Positions 5,991-10,720 of a stretch of 28,084 nucleotides of DNA are shown here, piece after piece; the stretch's first letter is position 1, and every line of letters starts with the position of its first letter. Source of the stretch: a virus; the IMG/VR virus record IMGVR_UViG_3300025264_000082, positions 1 through 28,084 of that record. One strand, written 5' to 3'. The notes beneath the pieces were generated by a model. It saw only the letters and a list, made by a program, of their open reading frames with translations, had not been told where the DNA came from and did not search any database. Made by a program: the position numbers and the translations under genes.

Positions 5991-6554
5991 TCTTCTCGTA
6001 AAATGTTTAGGAAAGTACAGTTCGCCGCCGTTCATTCGTTTAGCATGGTTGCAGTTGGCACATAGTAATTGGTAGCGATCCGGTTCTTGTAAGTAATGCC
6101 TTAACTCTATGGATGGTGCGTTGTTTCCATCTCCCGAATAATCGGCATCGTTTTCTATATGGTCTATTTGAAAAAAGATGCTGTCTTTTTCTCCGCAATT
6201 AACACATTGGTTGCCCATCATCTTGAACATTTCCTTGCGTTGGCGAGCTACTCTAAGCTTTCTTCCTAGCTTTTTGTGATGTTTCCTACACAATCCGCTG
6301 TCTAATTTTCGCACGTTACCATTACCCCGAATAGGCTCATCACAATCTTCTAACTTACATATACCTCGCACCACACTGGTTGAGCATGGATGACAACAGT
6401 AATGATTGGCTCTTTCATGGCGTGATTTAACACCAGCCCTATTGAATACCTTTTTACAGTCAGGGTTATCGCATTGGAATGTCCACTTATAACCTGTCTG
6501 AGTTATTGACCCTTTGCCACTTTTATATTTGTAAGGTTCTTTTTTAAGTATCAT
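5970..6554 (-). CDS. HNH endonuclease with zinc knuckles
   Basis: This 194-residue protein has an N-terminal C2H2-like finger (CDNPDCKKVFNRAGVKSRH, residues 28-46), further Cys/His pairs up to residue 92, and an HNH nuclease core. In the core, CVNC (117-120) and CANC (165-168) bind the structural zinc, and DH (131-132) and N/H (169-170) form the beta-beta-alpha-metal active site. Such free-standing HNH genes in phages act as homing endonucleases or as nicking enzymes linked to packaging. Its place in the early arm, away from the terminase, favours a homing or accessory role. AGAGGTGA precedes the ATG. The 3' end is part of the alternative-hairpin leader. Confidence 0.88.
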   Translation of the reverse strand: MILKKEPYKYKSGKGSITQTGYKWTFQCDNPDCKKVFNRAGVKSRHERANHYCCHPCSTSVVRGICKLEDCDEPIRGNGNVRKLDSGLCRKHHKKLGRKLRVARQRKEMFKMMGNQCVNCGEKDSIFFQIDHIENDADYSGDGNNAPSIELRHYLQEPDRYQLLCANCNHAKRMNGGELYFPKHFTRRQPMGKG

Positions 6555-6563
6555 ATGTCACCT

Positions 6564-6944
6564 CTAGAATTCAACGCCGTTACCTACATCAGCAACGGTA
6601 AGTCCATGTTCCTTCCACATTCTGATTACAGATGGGCGGTCATCAAATGCCATGACCGGATTGAATCCTTTACTATTTCCGGTTGCAAAGACACGCCCTA
6701 CACTTGGGTCTGGGTCTGGCGGATAGCCTGGAAATTTTACATCTGGACTCCTGATAATTTCCAGCATCTCTGCCTTCACTTCAGTGTCAGGTCTGTAGTC
6801 CTTATCCTTACGCACCCTCTTACCTAACTTACTTCCGGTGTCAGGCTTAATGAATTTGTAAGGATAGGTTAACGGATCATGTACATTTTTCTGGTACATG
6901 GTCTGACCGTTCATGATAGCTCGATGATCGGATGATAGTTTCAT
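6564..6944 (-). CDS. C-terminal fragment of a HAD-type polynucleotide 3'-phosphatase
   Basis: This 126-residue protein ends with FDDRPSVIRMWKEHG (about 100-114) and VADVGNGVEF. These match the C-terminal motif of the T4 Pnkp phosphatase domain (DDRxxVVxMWRxxG...V..GDF). RPDTEVKAEMLEII (51-64) matches the segment just before it in that domain. The catalytic DxDGT motif and the kinase P-loop are absent. By sequence it should therefore be inactive alone, unless another protein supplies the first half. The N-terminal 40 residues do not match this family. It has a normal start with GAAGGGAT upstream, so it is probably expressed. Confidence 0.6.
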   Translation of the reverse strand: MKLSSDHRAIMNGQTMYQKNVHDPLTYPYKFIKPDTGSKLGKRVRKDKDYRPDTEVKAEMLEIIRSPDVKFPGYPPDPDPSVGRVFATGNSKGFNPVMAFDDRPSVIRMWKEHGLTVADVGNGVEF

Positions 6945-6945
6945 G

Positions 6946-7107
6946 TTACTTTATCCCTTCTATTACTATTTTAGCTGCTTCCAGCCGTCTCTCTTCTTCT
7001 TTTGTATTCAACCATTGGCACATGGTTAAGGCAAGTATCATGTTATGAATTGCCCAACGTGGCTGATTGCCAATGATCCGTTTAGCTTCTTGATATGTCA
7101 TACTCAT
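6946..7107 (-). CDS. 53-aa helical phage micro-protein
   Basis: This small gene begins MSMTYQEAKRIIGNQPRWA and has a second helix NTKEEERRLEAAKIV. I recognise this TYxEAKRIIGNQPxWAIxNM pattern as a small family found in many marine phages, without a known function. GAGGAG lies nine bases upstream of the ATG chosen; an ATG two codons on is a less likely start. The next gene starts within 6 bases of its stop. Confidence 0.75.
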   Translation of the reverse strand: MSMTYQEAKRIIGNQPRWAIHNMILALTMCQWLNTKEEERRLEAAKIVIEGIK

Positions 7108-7110
7108 ACC

Positions 7111-7350
7111 TTACTCCTCGTTGTGATAGAATTCCTTACGGATAATTCTGGTTCTATCTTGCCAGACACATCTGATACCTTCCCTTAAAATAGTTAAGGT
7201 CAGCATCAATTGGTGTTTGATACCCTTATTCCAGTTACATATCCAATCAAAGTATGGAATAAACAGAACCGGAACGAGCCAGTCCATACTATCTCTATGA
7301 TAGTATTCCCTGCCCCATTGGTCATTGGATTTTCTGATATCGTAAGCCAT
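7111..7350 (-). CDS. Hypothetical tryptophan-rich protein
   Basis: This 79-residue protein has a hydrophobic, aromatic middle (DWLVPVLFIPYFDWICNW) that could be an amphipathic membrane-associated helix, followed by a basic part (DRTRIIRKEF). Its ATG follows the stop of the ParB-fold gene directly, with GAAGGGAAG as ribosome site, so the two are likely translated together. No family recognised. Confidence 0.65.
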   Translation of the reverse strand: MAYDIRKSNDQWGREYYHRDSMDWLVPVLFIPYFDWICNWNKGIKHQLMLTLTILREGIRCVWQDRTRIIRKEFYHNEE

Positions 7351-8094
7351 TTACTTCCCTTCCATTTTATAAATTTCCTTAAGCATATCGGTACGCTTCC
7401 CCAATATGTTAAGCTTGTGCTTCTTGGTTGTCAAGTTCTTCTTAAACTTTTCAAAGTCAAAGCTTACATTCTGTAATGCTTCCAGCATAGCCGATTGAAA
7501 CTGCTGTTTTGAATAGGTAGATTTATCTAACGGCGGGTTCTTTCCTATACCTTTTAATTGGGCCAATTGCCTGACCGTTCTAGATACATGATCTAGATGA
7601 TCAAGTGTCAGATTCCCTTCTTTAAATTGTTTACTATCTGACTGTAGTCTACCGCTTTTCTTATTAAATATAGACACTAGTACTCCATAGCTAATGTAAG
7701 GATGTTCTGCCTTAACCTTATTGTATATTTTATAAGGTGTCCTACCCATTACAGCCCAGTAGTTAGCAAAGTCTCCATCATCCCAGTTTCTCTGATTGGT
7801 ATTGATAGCTATCATGTTCTCGTACATATGAGATACCTGCATGACATAGTACGGGATGCCAAGGGCTGTTGCTGCTAGATACCTATGGTGTCCTTCACGG
7901 ATTTTACCGTACCTATCCACAAGGATTGGTACATCTTTCAAAGCCGAACCCTTATTCTTAAAGCTCTCGATCAGGTTCGCCAAGTGACCGCTCTTTACTA
8001 TTCGTTGAGTTTTATGTGGCCTAAGTTCACGGTATAGTGGTGACTTGTCTGTCACTTCATAGACAGTCCGTTCTACTTTTAATTGTGTAAACAT
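7351..8094 (-). CDS. ParB-fold (ParB/Srx-like) phage protein
   Basis: This 247-residue protein has a ParB-type N-terminal domain. It includes VPILVDRYGKIREGHHRYLA (56-74, with the family's GHHR phosphate-binding box), then ATALGIPYYVMQV. A family-typical NTNQRNW segment and a helical C-terminal half follow. Chromosomal ParB proteins bind CTP here, while phage relatives include nucleases and regulators. There is no ParA partner and no visible helix-turn-helix for centromere binding, so a partition role is unlikely. It is preceded by copy 2 of the alternative-hairpin leader, with AGGAG 8 bases from the ATG. Confidence 0.8.
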   Translation of the reverse strand: MFTQLKVERTVYEVTDKSPLYRELRPHKTQRIVKSGHLANLIESFKNKGSALKDVPILVDRYGKIREGHHRYLAATALGIPYYVMQVSHMYENMIAINTNQRNWDDGDFANYWAVMGRTPYKIYNKVKAEHPYISYGVLVSIFNKKSGRLQSDSKQFKEGNLTLDHLDHVSRTVRQLAQLKGIGKNPPLDKSTYSKQQFQSAMLEALQNVSFDFEKFKKNLTTKKHKLNILGKRTDMLKEIYKMEGK

Positions 8095-8100
8095 ATTGTT

Positions 8101-8148
8101 TACTCCTAAAGGTTAGGGAAATTGTATCAGCCTTTCCCCGTTAGGCTG
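8101..8148 (-). promoter_or_regulatory. Alternative-hairpin leader, copy 2
   Basis: Hairpin A pairs CAGCCT (8148-8143 on the minus strand) with AGGCTG (8133-8128). Hairpin B pairs GGGAAA (8138-8133) with TTTCCC (8121-8116) around an 11-base loop. The two exclude each other, as in copy 1. AGGAG (8107-8103) is again 8 bases before the ATG (8094). Here most of the element lies after the stop of the upstream gene, so its conservation is not due to coding. Confidence 0.7.
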
Positions 8149-8344
8149 TCTTGTTTATAAATGGTTTCTCCTTTTTAACTACCAGTTCTCCCCTTTCATC
8201 ATAGGTTATATTCTCCAACGGTGTATCATAAGGCAACGTTGAATTAAGATAAAGATGAAGCAGCTTAGATAATTCGTAATCCTGTTCAATTACGATACTC
8301 TTTATTGCTATTCCATCTTTATTTGTTGTTTTTACTACCGACAT
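8141..8344 (-). CDS. Small hypothetical protein
   Basis: This 67-residue protein begins MSVVKTTNKDGIAIKSIVI and has a helical middle (DYELSKLLHLYLNS) and a short beta-rich end (DERGELVVKKEK). The start at 8344 was chosen because GGAAGGAG lies six to seven bases upstream; the frame is open for 27 more codons, but those overlap the gene before it. Function unknown. Confidence 0.7.
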   Translation of the reverse strand: MSVVKTTNKDGIAIKSIVIEQDYELSKLLHLYLNSTLPYDTPLENITYDERGELVVKKEKPFINKTA

Positions 8345-8357
8345 ATTTATCTCCTTC

Positions 8358-8516
8358 CTAATTGTTAACCCATTTCTCTGCAAACAGAGCCTTATCCAAC
8401 ATTGCATCTGCCTTGGCCTGTTCACCGGAATTTTCCAGAGCTGCGGCCATCTTCAGTCTGGAATCTATTGCATTAATTTCCAGAACTCGACCATCCTTTT
8501 GTATAAATGTAGTCAT
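8358..8516 (-). CDS. 52-aa helical micro-protein
   Basis: This short gene (start MTTFIQKDGRVLEINAIDSR) has AAGGAG seven bases upstream of the ATG and ends just before the next Shine-Dalgarno site. The product is an amphipathic helix-turn-helix-like hairpin rich in alanine (KMAAALENSGEQAKADAM). It lies just downstream of a copy of the near-palindrome (8561-8580). Function unknown. Confidence 0.65.
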   Translation of the reverse strand: MTTFIQKDGRVLEINAIDSRLKMAAALENSGEQAKADAMLDKALFAEKWVNN

Positions 8517-8537
8517 GCTTTCTCCTTACTTGGTTAT

Positions 8538-8553
8538 GGAACAGGATTGTTCC
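8538..8553. repeat. Short perfect inverted repeat
   Basis: GGAACA and TGTTCC flank a 4-base loop in the gap between a palindrome copy and the 52-aa gene. On the minus strand it lies in the leader of that gene with no U-run after it. On the plus strand TTTT follows, but no plus-strand gene needs a terminator here. Confidence 0.4.
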
Positions 8554-8560
8554 TTTTCAA

Positions 8561-8580
8561 AAAGTGCATCGATACACTTT
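8561..8580. promoter_or_regulatory. 20-bp near-palindrome, copy 5 (operator candidate)
   Basis: The minus strand reads AAAGTGTATCGATGCACTTT, with a single mismatched pair around a central ATCGAT. It begins one base after the stop codon of the gene at 8581-9057 and lies in the leader of the next gene. The same 20-mer occurs at four other places, all in non-coding DNA; this copy is in inverted orientation. Confidence 0.7.
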
Positions 8581-9057
8581 TCAAACAAATCTGCCTGACC
8601 TTTTGGTAGTCTTACCATGAGGTCGAGACATCATGACAGGCTCACAGTATTCAACGCCGTCCACTGTGAACCTGAGAAATCCATCAAAGCTTTTACACTT
8701 TGCAAGCTGTGTACCTACGCTGCATCCGGCTTTATCAGGCCATTTAGATGATGTGTGTGGGTATCCGCTGAGTATTTCCCCTTGTTCATCTATACTCTTG
8801 GCAGAACTATGAATTGTTGACAATTTTTTAAGATCAGTTCTGATCTCTTCAGTGGCCCTAACACTTACAACATTGGTACTGAATGGGAGTTTACTTTTCC
8901 CGACAAAATTATCTATTTCTTTTTCAGCCTGTCTTTGTTTACCTTTCCATGTTTTACTTTCTTTTATTTGTTGTGTCTTGCCCCCAACACTTACAACGTT
9001 GGTGCTTAGAGGCAGTACACTGACAGGTGATTGACATGCACTTGTTTGTTTACTCAT
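8581..9057 (-). CDS. Hypothetical protein between two operator-like palindromes
   Basis: This 158-residue protein has a duplicated motif, LPLSTNVVSV (about 15-24) and LPFSTNVVSV (about 57-66), 42 residues apart. The DNA repeats are 8861-8889 and 8987-9015. The C-terminal half has SKWPDKAGCSVGTQLAKCKS and ends in a basic tail. The start at 9057 was chosen because AGGCAAGAAAGA lies upstream; an in-frame GTG at 9090 falls inside a palindrome and is less likely. A strong sigma-70 promoter (9119-9147) lies about 60 bases upstream. No helix-turn-helix is evident. As first gene of its transcript it may be an early takeover or regulatory protein, but that is inference. Confidence 0.65.
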   Translation of the reverse strand: MSKQTSACQSPVSVLPLSTNVVSVGGKTQQIKESKTWKGKQRQAEKEIDNFVGKSKLPFSTNVVSVRATEEIRTDLKKLSTIHSSAKSIDEQGEILSGYPHTSSKWPDKAGCSVGTQLAKCKSFDGFLRFTVDGVEYCEPVMMSRPHGKTTKRSGRFV

Positions 9058-9073
9058 TCTTTCTTGCCTTTCA

Positions 9074-9093
9074 AAAGTGTATCGATGCACTTT
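9074..9093. promoter_or_regulatory. 20-bp near-palindrome, copy 4 (operator candidate)
   Basis: The plus strand reads AAAGTGTATCGATGCACTTT. It lies between the predicted start of transcription near 9112 and the ATG at 9057, where a bound repressor would block elongation from the strong promoter upstream. Confidence 0.7.
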
Positions 9094-9118
9094 TCAGATC
9101 AGTCATTTAAACCAGCCT

Positions 9119-9147
9119 ACTATAAAGATAAAAATAAAGTTAGTCAA
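9119..9147 (-). promoter_or_regulatory. Strong sigma-70 promoter, leftward
   Basis: On the minus strand TTGACT (9147-9142) and TATAGT (9124-9119) are separated by 17 AT-rich bases. Each box matches consensus at 5 of 6 positions. It faces the gene at 8581-9057 and probably the long operon beyond, and it is the best-placed promoter for the left arm. Confidence 0.75.
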
Positions 9148-9289
9148 TAGGTTGAGCCTTTTTTCCCTTTACTATCAGCAGGTTACAGGCAATTCGATGT
9201 TACCCTGGCTGTGGGTACATATTCCATGCGTACACATTACATGATGTATTTCCAGGCTGTGCAGCTACGTTACATGTTCCATATATAAA
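9148..9289. other. Non-coding stretch upstream of leftward promoter
   Basis: I see no gene with a ribosome site on either strand here. The sequence holds weak imperfect repeats (ACAGCCtGGAAATAC and CACAGCCAGGG on the minus strand) but nothing I can name. Confidence 0.4.
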
Positions 9290-9350
9290 TCCGGTTAGAC
9301 CGGAAATTAAACAAAAAAAAAGGGTCTAGAACAATGTGTCCTAGACCCTT
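9290..9350 (-). terminator. Tandem intrinsic terminators of the 9355-10029 gene
   Basis: On the minus strand, AGGGTCTAG (9349-9341) pairs with CTAGACCCT (9329-9321) and is followed by nine U (9321-9313), a textbook Rho-independent terminator starting 5 bases after the stop codon. A second perfect hairpin, TCCGGT-TAG-ACCGGA (9304-9290), followed by UUUAUAU comes right after it. Confidence 0.88.
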
Positions 9351-9354
9351 AATA

Positions 9355-10029
9355 TTACGAACCTTGAGCGTTAAATTTGTCAGTTAATTCGTTATTCAAC
9401 CTGTCATAATTGTAAAGATAATTAATGACAGTATTCGACCAACCATCAACCTGTTTTTGCTCATCATCAGATAACTCTTTGTCAGTTAAGCCGTGAGTAT
9501 CGTTGAAAGTATCAATGCAAGAACTGTATATTTCAACAGATGAATTACTAAGGCAATTAAGCTTTTCTTGGGACTGTGATTTACGATCAAACCTAGCATC
9601 AAATACCTTATTCCATGATGTTAGTTTCTTACTGTCCCACGCTTTAATGATATCATCGGCGGCCATTTTATCGAATGCCTTTTGAACCTGCTTATCATTA
9701 ACATAACGTGAAAGCTTTTTAAACGTATCATCGGAAATAGAACCGCCGTTGGCTTTATCCTCAAATTCACGCATTGCCTTGTTGAAAGCTTTCAAGCCGA
9801 TTTTCTGCATATTCCTCATTTGAATATGAATTGCAACTCTAATACGTTTTAAGCTTTGAATAACCTTGCCATTGGCTTGGTTGTCCTTAGTTAAGCCGTT
9901 AGCCTGATCAACGTTCGCTGTCAATAAGGCGATTAAGAAAGCAATTGTTACCTTGCCACTAGCTGGCTTGGCAACCTGTTCGGTTGCTTTTGGCTTATTT
10001 GACGTTTTTTTAGCTGTTTTTGTAGTCAT
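9355..10029 (-). CDS. Hypothetical basic protein, first gene from the array promoter
   Basis: This 224-residue protein has a Lys/Thr/Ala-rich N-terminal tail (MTTKTAKKTSNKPKATEQVA), like nucleic-acid-binding tails. Two basic helical segments follow (VIQSLKRIRVAIHIQMRNMQ and the KAFNKAMREFEDKANGG region), then an acidic C-terminus. I do not recognise a family. It stands alone as a transcript unit: the promoter is at 10212-10239, the leader is about 175 bases and highly structured, and an intrinsic terminator lies directly after the stop. Such isolation, next to the control region, suggests a highly expressed early protein, perhaps DNA-binding. TTAGGGG is the ribosome site. Confidence 0.75.
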   Translation of the reverse strand: MTTKTAKKTSNKPKATEQVAKPASGKVTIAFLIALLTANVDQANGLTKDNQANGKVIQSLKRIRVAIHIQMRNMQKIGLKAFNKAMREFEDKANGGSISDDTFKKLSRYVNDKQVQKAFDKMAADDIIKAWDSKKLTSWNKVFDARFDRKSQSQEKLNCLSNSSVEIYSSCIDTFNDTHGLTDKELSDDEQKQVDGWSNTVINYLYNYDRLNNELTDKFNAQGS

Positions 10030-10053
10030 AACTATAAAATCCCCTAAGGAATT

Positions 10054-10103
10054 ATAACAGCTATCAACGCACTGTTCGAATAACAGCGTGTTCTAGCTGT
10101 TAT
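10054..10103 (-). promoter_or_regulatory. Long imperfect hairpin in the 5' leader
   Basis: A perfect 10-bp outer stem (ATAACAGCTA and TAGCTGTTAT) encloses an inner imperfect stem (AACgcaCTGTT / AACAGcgtGTT) with a short loop. It lies 25 bases before the ATG of the 9355-10029 gene, so it could control its translation or mRNA stability. Confidence 0.55.
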
Positions 10104-10124
10104 CTGATTTTACTGTCATCCTAT

Positions 10125-10212
10125 TTCGGTTAGGGTGTTAGGATGTAACCCTTATCAACATTGTTATTAACCCTAGAACAATCTAGGTAACTGATCTGAC
10201 AACCTAACCGAA
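10125..10212. repeat. Nested inverted repeats next to the leftward promoter
   Basis: Ten bases, TTCGGTTAGG (10125-10134), are the exact complement of CCTAACCGAA (10203-10212). Three further pairs follow after one mismatch. Inside lies a perfect small hairpin, CCTAGA-ACAA-TCTAGG (10172-10187). The outer right arm touches the -10 box, so it would be only partly present in RNA from that promoter. A tRNA fold was considered and does not fit. Confidence 0.55.
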
Positions 10213-10239
10213 GCATAACGAATTGAATAAGTATGTCAA
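10212..10239 (-). promoter_or_regulatory. Sigma-70 promoter for the 9355-10029 gene
   Basis: On the minus strand a perfect TTGACA (10239-10234) is followed after 16 bases by TATGCT (10217-10212). The near-palindrome array begins 14 bases upstream of the -35 box, a position suited to activation or repression. Confidence 0.65.
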
Positions 10240-10252
10240 TACATCCAACTGA

Positions 10253-10336
10253 AAAGTGTATCGATGCACTTTCCGAAGAGATCAAAAGTGTATCGATGCA
10301 CTTTCCGAATAGATCAAAAGTGTATCGATGCACTTT
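10253..10336. repeat. Three near-palindromes at exact 32-bp spacing (iteron or operator array)
   Basis: AAAGTGTATCGATGCACTTT occurs at 10253-10272, 10285-10304 and 10317-10336. The start-to-start distance is 32 bp in both cases, close to three helical turns, so bound proteins would line up on one face. The spacers are also conserved (CCGAA, then AGATCA or TAGATCA-like sequence), making this a 32-bp tandem repeat. Two single copies occur at 9074 and 8561. Confidence 0.85.
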
Positions 10337-10685
10337 CCGAAATAGGTCTAAACTCTATTCTTTACTCTCCCTTGTGAAGACATTACTCGACACCCTCCGC
10401 ATAAGCAATCCCCAAGTATCAAGCAAGTAATGACCAAGTAATGACCTAAGACCTGGAAAACTATACTGTACCGGCCAAATAAAGGTAACTATTAATAATG
10501 TATCCCCAAGTAGTTAGTAAAGATCGAGGCCCCGCCCCAAAAAAAATGGCTCATGTCTGATATATATATATATGACCTCCAATTATTTACTAAAAATTTA
10601 AGGAAAAGTCATCATTAAGATCATCTTGGTCGGATTTTAATAACTATCTAGATATATATTATATATATATATATATAAATACTTC
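10337..10685. other. Non-coding divergent region, candidate replication origin
   Basis: No supported gene lies here. It contains a tandem 11-bp repeat CAAGTAATGAC (10424-10434 and 10435-10445), two copies of ATCCCCAAGTA (10408-10418 and 10502-10512) and a GC block followed by eight A (near 10530-10548). TA tracts lie at about 10560-10572 and 10650-10677. Easily melted TA tracts beside a phased repeat array at the point where gene direction changes fit an origin or a control region; neither is proven. Confidence 0.4.
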
Positions 10686-10714
10686 TTGCCATTTTAAGAA
10701 TTATAGTGTATAAT
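10686..10714 (+). promoter_or_regulatory. Late-type promoter, terminase (leaderless)
   Basis: TTGCCA (10686-10691), 17 bases, then a perfect TATAAT (10709-10714). The stretch AATTATAGTG before the -10 box resembles AATTGTATGG in the two other rightward promoters. The expected start, seven bases after the -10 box, is the A of the ATG at 10721. Confidence 0.7.
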
Positions 10715-10720
10715 ATATAT

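Noticed and set aside
7351-8094. Plasmid-type partition system
   Set aside because: ParB-fold domain only; no ParA ATPase and no obvious centromere-binding helix-turn-helix in the neighbourhood.
9148-9289. Small ORFs and weak repeats in the gap before the leftward promoter
   Set aside because: Longest frames are about 15-20 codons without ribosome sites; repeats are too imperfect to name.
10124-10213. tRNA gene
   Set aside because: Outer stem resembles an acceptor stem, but there is no T-arm, the central hairpin loop is 4-6 bases and the length does not fit.
10253-10336. CRISPR array
   Set aside because: Repeat of 32 bp in direct tandem with no variable spacers; only three units.
10130-10430. 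Open frames on both strands across the palindrome array
   Set aside because: They only translate the repeats, lack ribosome sites (the minus-strand one starts with GTG inside a repeat), and overlap the promoter and inverted repeats.
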